A stretch of DNA of 64,000 nucleotides from Planctomycetaceae bacterium (GTDB lineage Bacteria; Planctomycetota; Planctomycetia; Pirellulales; Pirellulaceae). The notes under the pieces are model-generated. The model was given only the letters and a program-made list of their open reading frames with translations. It was not told the DNA's origin and did not search any database. Positions 34,936 to 43,247 of the stretch are shown here, in pieces. A program made the position numbers and the translations under genes. Each line of letters begins with the position of its first letter. Position 1 is the first letter of the stretch. The stretch is taken from positions 1 to 64,000 of the forward strand of contig JAEUIQ010000096.1 in the NCBI GenBank assembly GCA_016794985.1. The letters are read 5' to 3'.

Positions 34936-36222
34936 ATGCGCAACCAAGCCCCCGAGGTTCCTCGACGGCGTTTCTTGAAGACGATGGCCGCGACTGCAGG
35001 TTCTACAATTCTGGCGCCGACAATCATTCCCAGCTCCGCGTTGGGGCGCAACGGGGCGGTGGCACCGAGTGAACGCATCGTTGTCGGTGGGATTGGGATC
35101 GGTAACCGCGGTACCTACGACTTGGGTTGTTTTCTTCAGCAACCTGACGTGCAATTCGTCGCTGTAGCGGACATCAAAGAGAAGCGTCGTGTCGAAGTCA
35201 AGAAGATCGTCGACGCGCATCATGGTAACGCGGACTGTGCGATGATCCGTGATTTTCGCGAACTTCTCGATCGCAACGACATTGATGCCGTTCTAATTGC
35301 GACTGGCCCGAACTGGCACGCAACGGCGGCGATGGCGGCAGCGGCTGCGGGCAAAGACATGTACTGTGAAAAGCCGGTCACGAAGAACATCGACCAGAGC
35401 TTGATTCTGGCGGAAACCATGCGGCGCACCGGTCGTGTGTTCCAAGCGGGCACCCAGCGCCGTAACTTGCCGCATTTTGCTTTTGCTTGTGAGCTGGCGC
35501 GCACTGGAAAACTCGGCCAACTCAAACGAGTCTATGCACACCCGGCTGGTATGCAGGCCATGATGAGCGGCTGGTTGGTTCCCGAAACGGAGCCCGACAA
35601 GAACGTTGTCGACTGGGACATGTATCTTGGCCCAGCGGCGTGGCGCCCCTTCAACTCGCAATTGCTGGACGGATTTAATTTTGAAAAGGGCGGCGGGTTG
35701 GTCGGGGGCGGTGTGCTGGAGTGGGGCTCGCACTGCGTCGATCTATGCCAATGGGCCGTCGGTGATTGTCCGCCTCCCGTGCAATACGACGCACCGAAAG
35801 ACGGCCAGTTGGTCGCACGTTATGCCAATGGCACCGAGTTGATCTTCCGCGAAACGGGCTGGATTCCTTTGGGATCGTGCCCCGTACGATTTGAAGGCGA
35901 AACAGGTTGGGTCGAAGCGGGAGATAGTGGCAAGATCGTGTTGAGCTCACCAGCATTATTGGCTGGTCGCGACGTGGCGGAGATCGGCGGCTATCCAGCC
36001 ACATTTCATGTGCGAGATTTCTTGGATTGCGTCAAGACGCGCAGCCAACCCAAAGGCAACGCCGACGCCGCCTGCAATGCACACATTGCTTGTCATGCCG
36101 CGAACATTGCATTGCACTTGGGCCGGCAAGTCAACTTCGACAATCAAACCCACTCATTCATTAACGACGAACCCGCGAACCGTTTGCGCAGCGAAGCCTT
36201 GCGCGAGCCGTGGCGGATGTAG
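34936..36222 (+). CDS. Gfo/Idh/MocA family oxidoreductase with Tat signal
   Basis: The 428-residue protein begins with a twin-arginine signal (RRRFLKTMAATAG) and is predicted to be exported folded. An NAD(P)-binding Rossmann fold follows (VVGGIGIGNRGTYDLG), then the family motif MYCEKPVTKN with the catalytic-site Lys, and the His-bearing LEWGSHCVDLCQWAVGD in the substrate domain. Members act on sugars and cyclitols; exported versions are common in planctomycetes. The ATG at 34936 has GGAG 8 bases upstream and directly starts the signal; an ATG at 34837 adds 33 residues that do not fit. The HEAT-repeat gene follows after 77 bases. Confidence 0.93.
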   Translation: MRNQAPEVPRRRFLKTMAATAGSTILAPTIIPSSALGRNGAVAPSERIVVGGIGIGNRGTYDLGCFLQQPDVQFVAVADIKEKRRVEVKKIVDAHHGNADCAMIRDFRELLDRNDIDAVLIATGPNWHATAAMAAAAAGKDMYCEKPVTKNIDQSLILAETMRRTGRVFQAGTQRRNLPHFAFACELARTGKLGQLKRVYAHPAGMQAMMSGWLVPETEPDKNVVDWDMYLGPAAWRPFNSQLLDGFNFEKGGGLVGGGVLEWGSHCVDLCQWAVGDCPPPVQYDAPKDGQLVARYANGTELIFRETGWIPLGSCPVRFEGETGWVEAGDSGKIVLSSPALLAGRDVAEIGGYPATFHVRDFLDCVKTRSQPKGNADAACNAHIACHAANIALHLGRQVNFDNQTHSFINDEPANRLRSEALREPWRM

Positions 36223-36299
36223 TTCGGCAGAGTCGTATGGTTTGCTCCGTCTTCATGTTCCAGCAAGTGTAGCTCCACTTTCACAAGCAAAGCTCAGGC

Positions 36300-38441
36300 A
36301 TGTCCCAACCACAAAGCTATCAAGTGATCGTTACCCGAATCACAACCATTCTGTTGCTCATAGCGTCCTCGGTTTGCGCTGCTGAGACCGCTAGAGCCAT
36401 GGACAAAGAAGCCGAATTGTTGGCGGTACTCAAGTCGGACGCATCGCCGGCTGAAAAGGCATTGGCGTGCAAAAATTTGGCGATCTACGGTTCGGAGGCC
36501 GCTGTGGTCGAGTTAGCAAAGCTATTGCCGGATGAGCAACTTTCCTCTTGGGCTCGAATTGCGTTGGAAGCGATTCCTGGTTCGGCAGCCAATGCCGCGC
36601 TGCGCGATGCGGCAGATAAATTACAAGGCAAACTGTTGATTGGCATGATTAACTCTTTAGGTGTCCGCCGCGACGCCGAAGCGTTGCCCGTCTTAAAGAA
36701 ACGATTGCAGGATGTCGACCACGAAGTTGCGTCAGCGGCAGCGATCGCATTGGGCAAGGTTGGCGGTCAACAGGCTGCCGCTTTGCTGGTCGCGGCACTC
36801 CCAGTTGCCACAGAGCCACACGTCCGTTCCGCGATCGCTCAGGGCTGCGTATTGTGTGCCGAAAGAATGCTCGCCGATGGTCAGCATGCAGAGTCGGCGA
36901 TACTCTACGATCTTGTTCGCGGTGCGGACATGCCGATGCAGAGGCGTGTCGAGGCGACTCGCGGGGCAATTCTAGCTCGACAACAAAAGGGTATACCACT
37001 CCTGATCGAAACGCTTCATTCACCAGAACGGAAGTTATTCCAGATCGGCCTGGCGACGGCGCGAGAGCTTTCGGGCAACGACGTGGACCAAGCATTGGCG
37101 GATCAACTGGACAAACTACCCAGCGAGCGAGCCGCTTTGTTAATCACTGCGATGGCCGATCGACCGGATAGCGCGCCGATGGCTGCGATCATGAAGGCCG
37201 CGCAAACGGATGATAAGACACTGCGACTTGCCGCAGTCGACGCCCTGCGTCGCGTTGGCAACGAGACCTGCTTACCGGTTCTGATGCAAACCGCATTGGA
37301 TTCCGACACGGACGTTGCGACACTCGCCCGGCAATCGCTGGCCGAGTTGAGCGGAGATGGTGTCGATGTACAAATTGTCAAACTGCTCGCAGCGGCGGAC
37401 GACCAGAGTTCGCCGGTCCTGTTGGAATTGGTCGGCCGGCGTCGGATCGAGGCAGTCGCTGAAGTATTGCCGTGGTTGGAGAACGAAAACAGTGCGATCC
37501 GTCATGCCGCGCTAAAGGCCCTCGGCGAAACGGTCACTCTGCAACGATTGTCGTTGCTGATTGAACAAGCCGTGTCGCCCAAGCAGCCCGAGGATGCCAC
37601 CGCAGCTCAGCAAGCCCTCAAGGTGGCCAGTGTACGGATGCCGGATCGTGAAGCCTGTGCCGAACAGTTGTCTCAAGCGATAGATCGTTCCTCGGTGGCA
37701 GCCAAGGTTACCTTGCTAGAAATTTTGAGCGAAGTCGGCGGTGTCCTCGCCTTGAAAACACTGGACAAGGCTGCCCGCAACAGCGATGACGCATTGCAGG
37801 ACGCCGCCAGCCGTTTGTTGGGCAAATGGAATAACGTGGATGCGGCACCGGTGCTGTTGGATTTGGCGAAGACAGCGCCAGCCGATAAGTATCGCGTGCG
37901 CGCGTTGCGCGGCTATTTGGGCTTGGCCCGAAAATTTGCCATGCCAGAAGCGGACCGCGTCCAGATGTGTCGCAGCGCCATCGACGCCACAGGCCGAGTC
38001 GCCGAGCACAAATTGGCCCTTGAAGTTTTGAAGTTGCATCCAAGTCCTGAAGGATTGCAATTGGTCGTTATGTTGTCAAAAACTCCAGAACTAAAATCGG
38101 ACGCCAGTGCCGCTGCGTTAGCGATCGCGCAAAAGATGGGTGGCGATTCCGTGAACGCGAATGAACTGATCAGAGCCATCGGGCTAGATACGATCAAGTT
38201 GGAAATTCTCAAAGCCGAATACGGAGCGGGTGCGGCCATGAAAGATGTTACGGAAGTTGTGAAAAAGCAAGCCAGTAACGTGCCGCTGATCGCACTGAAT
38301 GCGGGAGACTACAACTCCAGTTTCGGCGGCGATCCAGCTCCCGGTGTGGTGAAGCAACTAAAGATTCAATACCGCATCAACAACAAAGCGGGCGAAGCCA
38401 CCTTCGCCGAAAACGCGATGATTTTGTTGCCAATGCCGTAG
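36300..38441 (+). CDS. Exported HEAT-repeat protein
   Basis: The 713-residue protein has a signal peptide (hydrophobic stretch at about 15-27, SVCAAE). Most of its length is HEAT-type helical repeats (for example VLKKRLQDVDHEVASAAAIALGKVGG and LRLAAVDALRRVGN). The last about 80 residues form a small beta domain, ILKAEYGAGAAMKDVTEVV to GDPAPGVVKQLKIQYRI. A similar C-terminal domain follows other repeat proteins in planctomycetes. It is probably a periplasmic protein-binding scaffold. It may be co-transcribed with the upstream oxidoreductase gene. Confidence 0.85.
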   Translation: MSQPQSYQVIVTRITTILLLIASSVCAAETARAMDKEAELLAVLKSDASPAEKALACKNLAIYGSEAAVVELAKLLPDEQLSSWARIALEAIPGSAANAALRDAADKLQGKLLIGMINSLGVRRDAEALPVLKKRLQDVDHEVASAAAIALGKVGGQQAAALLVAALPVATEPHVRSAIAQGCVLCAERMLADGQHAESAILYDLVRGADMPMQRRVEATRGAILARQQKGIPLLIETLHSPERKLFQIGLATARELSGNDVDQALADQLDKLPSERAALLITAMADRPDSAPMAAIMKAAQTDDKTLRLAAVDALRRVGNETCLPVLMQTALDSDTDVATLARQSLAELSGDGVDVQIVKLLAAADDQSSPVLLELVGRRRIEAVAEVLPWLENENSAIRHAALKALGETVTLQRLSLLIEQAVSPKQPEDATAAQQALKVASVRMPDREACAEQLSQAIDRSSVAAKVTLLEILSEVGGVLALKTLDKAARNSDDALQDAASRLLGKWNNVDAAPVLLDLAKTAPADKYRVRALRGYLGLARKFAMPEADRVQMCRSAIDATGRVAEHKLALEVLKLHPSPEGLQLVVMLSKTPELKSDASAAALAIAQKMGGDSVNANELIRAIGLDTIKLEILKAEYGAGAAMKDVTEVVKKQASNVPLIALNAGDYNSSFGGDPAPGVVKQLKIQYRINNKAGEATFAENAMILLPMP

Positions 38442-38558
38442 TGGAGCCATCACTATTGCTTCTTTCCCATTCGGGGCAATCAACGCATTTGGGCTTCAGC
38501 ATTCGGTCGAACCAAGCTAGCCACGTGTTGCTGCAGATTTCAAGCGTCATGTAAGTAA

Positions 38559-38590
38559 CGACGCTAGTGAAAAGCGGGCGTCGCTTTTTT
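38559..38590 (+). terminator. Predicted Rho-independent terminator after the HEAT gene
   Basis: CGACGC at 38559-38564 pairs with GCGTCG at 38578-38583 across a 13-base loop, followed by CTTTTTT. It lies 118 bases after the HEAT gene stop and just before the end of the convergent gene at 38601. Confidence 0.45.
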
Positions 38591-38600
38591 GGGAGGACGT

Positions 38601-38984
38601 TTACTCTTGATCAAACGGCCAAGCATCGGTTTCAAATGCATGCAGCGCTGGATAGTCGTCGTTTAGGTACGCCGAAAACGCGTCTGCATAAAGATCTGGC
38701 CCGCGCGGCGACGACCGTGGCTGGCGTCGCTTTTCCTGGCGCTGCTTGGCTTGCTCCGCATCCGTTTTTTCTCTCTGTGCGATGTAACTGGGGTCAATAG
38801 CGACCCCCAGAATTTGCAGTTCGAGCACGGCACAACGCCAATCGACGGCGAAGTGGTTGCAATAGCCGCGCACAATGTTTTTGCCAGTATAGGTACGAAT
38901 CCACTGCTTCGCCGATTGGAGTCGCGCCGGGCGCTGCATTCGCTTCACGCGCGGTGGCACTGTCTTTTTGTTCTTTTTGGACAT
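38601..38984 (-). CDS. Small basic hypothetical protein
   Basis: The 127-residue protein begins MSKKNKKTVPPRVKRMQRP and is strongly basic at the start. It continues with QSAKQWIRTYTGKNIVRGYCNHFAVDWRCAVLELQILGV in outline, which resembles a short uncharacterised protein family I associate with planctomycetes and related genomes. The C-terminus is acidic and aromatic. The ATG at 38984 fits that family; a longer frame upstream to 39146 has no support. Nucleic-acid binding is plausible from the charge but is not shown. Confidence 0.65.
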   Translation of the reverse strand: MSKKNKKTVPPRVKRMQRPARLQSAKQWIRTYTGKNIVRGYCNHFAVDWRCAVLELQILGVAIDPSYIAQREKTDAEQAKQRQEKRRQPRSSPRGPDLYADAFSAYLNDDYPALHAFETDAWPFDQE

Positions 38985-39238
38985 GGATTGTTTAGCTGGG
39001 AGGATCCAACTTATCGTTGGCGGACATGCTCTGTATCCGCATGAATTTGAAGCTCCGCCAGTCGGCACTTCGCTCCGGTAACATTGTTTGTCGCGGAAAT
39101 TCCAACCTTCGATCACAAGGGTGAACTGGAAGAATCGCCGCACCAAAAATATACCAGATTGATTCCTGAAAAATCTCTCGGCAATCTGTAAGGATTTAAC
39201 GGCACTGGTTACTAATTGGGCCTACTTGGGAGCCGACT

Positions 39239-39754
39239 GTGACTTTAGATGAGCAAAATGCGATCTTTCAGCGGTGGATTCGCAGCCATCTTGGCCTCAT
39301 GGTCAAGGTCGTGCGATCCTTCGCCGATGGTGCGGCGGACCAAGACGACTTGTTGCAAGATATTTTGGTCAATCTTTGGTCTTCGATCCACAACTTTCGC
39401 GGCGCCGCAAAAGAGACCACTTGGATCTACCGAGTCTCGATCCAAACGGCGATGGTTTGGCGGCGCGGCGAGCGGCGACGAGAAAAGCATCGCTCGAGCT
39501 ACGTGCAGGAAGTTCTGGCCAGGCAGCGGCTGGGCACCAACAGCGACGGAGACGATCGCGAATTGATAGAACAACTTTACGCCGCGATCCGGCAACTGCC
39601 CAAAGTCGACGCCTCCATTGCGCTCTTGCATTTGGAGGGGCTGGCGTATCGGGAGATCTCGGAGGCGCTCGGCCTTTCAGAAAATTACGTTGGAGTGAAG
39701 TTGAGCCGAATTCGTAGCTGGTTGATCGAGCAGCTCGGCGGATCAAGCAACTAG
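39239..39754 (+). CDS. ECF-type RNA polymerase sigma factor
   Basis: The 171-residue protein contains sigma region 2 (VKVVRSFADGAADQDDLLQDILVNLWSSIHNFRG in outline, then TWIYRVSIQTAMVWRR). Region 4 follows (ALLHLEGLAYREISEALGLSENYVGVKLSRIRSWL). The start is GTG at 39239 with GGGAG 7 bases upstream. The next gene, 54 bases downstream, encodes a membrane protein that could hold this factor at the membrane. Confidence 0.92.
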   Translation: MTLDEQNAIFQRWIRSHLGLMVKVVRSFADGAADQDDLLQDILVNLWSSIHNFRGAAKETTWIYRVSIQTAMVWRRGERRREKHRSSYVQEVLARQRLGTNSDGDDRELIEQLYAAIRQLPKVDASIALLHLEGLAYREISEALGLSENYVGVKLSRIRSWLIEQLGGSSN

Positions 39755-39808
39755 GCTTGGTTTGTGAACCTGTTTGGACGCGCAATGACAATAGAACAAG
39801 GTGAACCG

Positions 39809-40426
39809 ATGAGTTTTGATGATCTAAAATCTAAATGGCTGGCGCACGATCACGGGATACCGCTGGATATCAATGCGGAACTACTCTTACGAGAGGTTCG
39901 GCGAAATCACCGCGCGTTGGAGTTACAACTGTGGCAGCGAGACTTTGGCGAAGTGGTTGCGGCGGCTCTGATTACAGCAGTGTTCGCCACGCTGGCAGTT
40001 TCGTTGCACGAATGGAGCTTGCTGCTCTGTGCGGCCGGAAGCCTAGTGGTTGGTTGCTTCTTTGTCGTGGATCGGTGGCGGCAACGACTTCGGCGGTCAA
40101 GTTTTGGAGACTCCTTAATTTCCACGATCGAGGCTTCGCTATTGGAAGTCGAGCATCAAATCTGGTTGTTACGAAACATCTTATGGTGGTACCTGCTACC
40201 CCTTGTTCCTGGGATAGTTACTTTTTTGGCCACTACTTCTTGGCAAGCTTCGGGAGAAGGTCTCGCTCAGCAGGTTATCATTGTCGTCGTCGGCTTCATT
40301 TGCGCTGCCGCGTTTTGGTCGGTTTATCGAATCAACCAGCGAGAGGTCAAGGTAACCCTGGAGCCAAGACGAATCGAGTTGGAGGAACTGCGATCCCGCC
40401 TCGATTCGTCAGACCGATGCTCGTGA
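39809..40426 (+). CDS. Membrane protein, candidate anti-sigma factor
   Basis: The 205-residue protein has a short cytoplasmic N-terminus (MSFDDLKSKWLAHDHGIPLD), then two clusters of hydrophobic segments: about 55-92 (VVAAALITAVFATLAVS; LLLCAAGSLVVGCFFVVD) and about 128-180. It has no zinc motif. Membrane proteins directly downstream of ECF genes commonly act as anti-sigma factors; that is the likely job here, but it rests on position. AAGGTG lies 6 bases before the ATG at 39809; ATGs at 39785 and 39764 are possible. Confidence 0.7.
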   Translation: MSFDDLKSKWLAHDHGIPLDINAELLLREVRRNHRALELQLWQRDFGEVVAAALITAVFATLAVSLHEWSLLLCAAGSLVVGCFFVVDRWRQRLRRSSFGDSLISTIEASLLEVEHQIWLLRNILWWYLLPLVPGIVTFLATTSWQASGEGLAQQVIIVVVGFICAAAFWSVYRINQREVKVTLEPRRIELEELRSRLDSSDRCS

Positions 40427-40506
40427 AGTCCACCGTCGCCGACGATGGTCGCGGTGGCCTCGATGATTGGGAGTATAGCGTCGGGTCGCCAAGGGCCTTG
40501 CCTCCA

Positions 40507-41544
40507 TTATTCGGCGAGTGGTTTGACCCAGATGTTTCGGAAGCGAACCGGATTGCCGTGGTCTTGCAGATAAATCGGGCCGGGTTCTGGACCTTCTTCC
40601 AGTGGCGCTGCCGTTGTGGCATGCGTCAACGGAAGCTTTTCGTGAATGACGACGCCATTTAGCTTGACCGTCATCCAAGCATCGGCCGTTTTCTTGCCTG
40701 TCGTGTCAAACTTTGCTGCATGAAATTCCACATCATAAGTCTGCCACGTCAGAGGGGGAAAACACATATTGAGTTTGGGTTTGGCGATGGAATAAACGCC
40801 GCCGCACTCGTTTTGTTCGCCGGTCAAACCGAACGAATCCAGAATCTGAGTTTCATACCGTCCCTGCATGTAACACCCACTGTTGCTCCGCCCTTGGCCG
40901 CGCGCATTGGGCATGTACGATAGCATGAACTCCAGGTGAAGTTCGAAGCTCTGGAACTTGTCCTTGCTGGTCACGCCTTGGATCAGCCATTTGTTGTCAT
41001 CCATTTTTCCATTTTCGAATCTATCGGCGGTGCTGCCGTCGAACAGAACGATGGCGTCTGACGGCGCCCGACTACCAAGTGTCGGCGAGACTCGTGTGGT
41101 GCGTGCTAATTCGCCAAAGCGAACGTTTTCCGAGGTGATGATGGCCAGACGACCGTCGCGAATCTCGGCGGTGCCGTTCTCACCTTGCAGAACGCCGATG
41201 GCACCTTGCATTTCACCACTCCCCCTTTTGGGTGCCATGCCATCCCACCCGTCACCAGGTAAGCCTCCCGTGTACGCCACCCAAGCCAGCTTGCCGTTGC
41301 CTTCGGCAATCACTTGCACGCCCAACTTGATCTTCACGCCGCCCGCTTCAACTTCACCGGAATATTCGCCTTGCACGGCAAATTCAGCTCCCGCGTCTGC
41401 GGCATCGAGATACGCCTGGTTGGGGTCTTGAGGATCGTCGGCCAGTCGTGCCGCTGATATTGTTGCGTCGGATAAGGTCACGAGCAGCAGTATTGAAGCT
41501 TGTACCAATCTAACTACCTGTAGGCGTTGTTCTTGAAAACTCAT
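40507..41544 (-). CDS. Exported DUF1080 (3-keto-disaccharide hydrolase-like) protein
   Basis: The 345-residue protein has a signal peptide (hydrophobic LVQASILLLVTLSDATISAA). The N-terminal half (YLDAADAGAEFAVQGEYSGEV onward) is a domain often seen ahead of DUF1080 in planctomycetes. The C-terminal half is a jelly-roll DUF1080 domain: IVLFDGSTADRF, FELHLEFMLSY, SNSGCYMQGRYETQILDSFG and GPIYLQDHGNPVRFRNIWVKPL. Relatives hydrolyse 3-keto-glycosides. The start at 41544 sits before the signal; an upstream frame to 41673 is less likely. It runs convergent to the membrane-protein gene at 39809. Confidence 0.88.
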   Translation of the reverse strand: MSFQEQRLQVVRLVQASILLLVTLSDATISAARLADDPQDPNQAYLDAADAGAEFAVQGEYSGEVEAGGVKIKLGVQVIAEGNGKLAWVAYTGGLPGDGWDGMAPKRGSGEMQGAIGVLQGENGTAEIRDGRLAIITSENVRFGELARTTRVSPTLGSRAPSDAIVLFDGSTADRFENGKMDDNKWLIQGVTSKDKFQSFELHLEFMLSYMPNARGQGRSNSGCYMQGRYETQILDSFGLTGEQNECGGVYSIAKPKLNMCFPPLTWQTYDVEFHAAKFDTTGKKTADAWMTVKLNGVVIHEKLPLTHATTAAPLEEGPEPGPIYLQDHGNPVRFRNIWVKPLAE

Positions 41545-41714
41545 CAGACGTTCCGTTCTAGTGCAGTTGAAATCCGAAGCGTTAATCGCGAACAGGAGTC
41601 GTCCTGTTTGCGATTTCGCTTGCATTATCCCACATCGCCCCGCCGCTGAACAGCATGAACCGACTCCGCTCAACCCACGCGGAGAAAATCGCGAGTGATT
41701 GCAACAACTTCAAC

Positions 41715-42050
41715 CTAAAAGCCCATAAAATGGCGATGAGCCTGACGGGCATGGGCATGAGCATGGCGGATAATGAACTGCAAGAGTGTTTCCGATTCCT
41801 CTTTGTGGGTGCCGTCGACTTGTTCGACCGGCGTGGCGACCACAATGTTGTTGGCGATCACGCCACTCAGAACACCAACGGCCAACAGGCACGCCGTTGT
41901 AACCAACATTCTTCGCCAAAATCGTCGTCGCGGACCAAGGGTTGTCAATTCGGTTTTCATTTCTTCTTCCAAGAACGGATTGATGGTTGGCGTACCCGAA
42001 GAACTCTGCTTGAGTTCATTCCAGCACGCTTGGAATTGTTCGTCGTTCAA
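41715..42050 (-). CDS. Small single-span membrane protein, candidate anti-sigma factor
   Basis: The 111-residue protein has a charged N-terminus (MNDEQFQACWNELKQ), one membrane span (RRMLVTTACLLAVGVLSGVIANNIVV) and a short exported tail. The tail ends in a His-rich run, RHAHAHARQAHRH. Its start lies 35 bases inside the end of the ECF gene at 42016, so the two are probably translationally coupled. Position suggests an anti-sigma factor; the His tail could sense metal or acidity (inference). Confidence 0.7.
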   Translation of the reverse strand: MNDEQFQACWNELKQSSSGTPTINPFLEEEMKTELTTLGPRRRFWRRMLVTTACLLAVGVLSGVIANNIVVATPVEQVDGTHKEESETLLQFIIRHAHAHARQAHRHFMGF

Positions 42051-42615
42051 CGTCGAGTTCCTTGTTTTCGGAGGAAACTAACTTGGCTCGCAACAGATCC
42101 CGGCCGCGCGAAAGCCTGGCCTTGACCGTTCCTTGCTCCACCCCGAGGATCTCGGCGATCGATTGGATGGACAGGTCTTCCAAGTAAAACAGGGCCAGTG
42201 CGTCTTGATAGTGACATGGCAGTTCCAGCAGGGCTTTTCGCAGTCGTTGAACGGATTCCGATTCAGCGACCTGATGGGTATCGACCAACATTTGATCCGC
42301 GAAGGGTGCCCAAAATCGCAACCACTTGCGTTTGCGAATCCAACGGTTGATCTGCGTCGTCGCGATCCGAAACAGCCACGCTTGAAACGGTGCGCCGGTC
42401 CAGCGAAAGCTGGGCAGCCCTCGAACCATCGACAGAAATACCTCGGAGACAATATCGTTCACGTCGTGGGACGTCGCTACTCGCCGCGATACATAGCGGT
42501 GAATGATCACGTAGTATCGTCGATAGAGCACCGAAAGTGCCTCAGGATCACGTTTGGCGGATTCAATGAGCTCCCGCTCGTCGAGCGAGTCCCACTTTGT
42601 GGAACGGGGTTCCAT
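42016..42615 (-). CDS. ECF-type RNA polymerase sigma factor
   Basis: The 199-residue protein has sigma region 2 (ALSVLYRRYYVIIHRYVSRRV, DVNDIVSEVFLSMVRGLPSFR, FQAWLFRIATTQINRWIRK). Region 4 is ALFYLEDLSIQSIAEILGVEQGTVKARLSRGRDLLRAKL in outline. The ATG at 42615 starts MEPRSTKWDSLDERELI, the usual ECF beginning; a frame extending to 42714 has no support. The gene pairs with the downstream membrane protein. Confidence 0.92.
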   Translation of the reverse strand: MEPRSTKWDSLDERELIESAKRDPEALSVLYRRYYVIIHRYVSRRVATSHDVNDIVSEVFLSMVRGLPSFRWTGAPFQAWLFRIATTQINRWIRKRKWLRFWAPFADQMLVDTHQVAESESVQRLRKALLELPCHYQDALALFYLEDLSIQSIAEILGVEQGTVKARLSRGRDLLRAKLVSSENKELDVERRTIPSVLE

Positions 42616-43247
42616 CACCAATTTGCATTCCCTCAGCGAAAGGATTCTGTATCTGGCCTTGAGGACGAAGGCGGCCAACCGATCAGTGTCTGAATCGCAG
42701 CCATCGGGCGGCAATGATTCTTGCGAGCGCTCGACGTTATTGAAAAGCCACCTCCCCTCTCAAAGGTTGCAAAATTCTGAGGAAAACGGCATGAATCCTT
42801 CATTTGGTCGATTTCGAAGAGATTCAAGCCGATTGGGCTTGAAAAGCCGCTCGGTTTGCTCGGCACTCGAGAGAATAGTTGTCGGGCGATTGGAACCGCT
42901 GCCCATGTCTGCCGATATGGACTTCGAGGTGGGCGATGAAGTGGCCAGCGGTCGAGTTTTACGGGCCTTGACTCCCGCGATTCGAGAAGGCGTTGCCGAG
43001 TCGTTATCGTCCGGTTGCTGGGCAATCACCCCGTTTTCGGAGTTGGCTTGGTGTTGCTGGACGGTTTGGCACAGGAGTAGGATTTGTCTTCCATCGTTGA
43101 ACGTGGGAAGCGTTGCGAGTAGAAACTCCGCGCTGACTTGGAATCAAATGGCCGCGAAGCCCGTCAAGCGAAGCATGTCGGGTGGATAACCGACGTCTTC
43201 GTTGTAAATGTGAAAGTGCAGTGTCGATGTCGAATCAAGTTACATTT
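42616..43247. other. Intergenic stretch of 630 bases, nothing recognised
   Basis: Open frames on both strands lack ribosome sites, family motifs and plausible composition. It separates the start of one minus-strand sigma gene from the end of the next minus-strand operon. Promoters should lie here for the sigma gene at 42615, but no clear elements are seen. Confidence 0.4.

Noticed and set aside
42554-43189. 211-codon frame between the sigma gene and the kinase gene
   Set aside because: No ribosome site, no family motif, and Ser/Arg-rich composition typical of a shadow frame.
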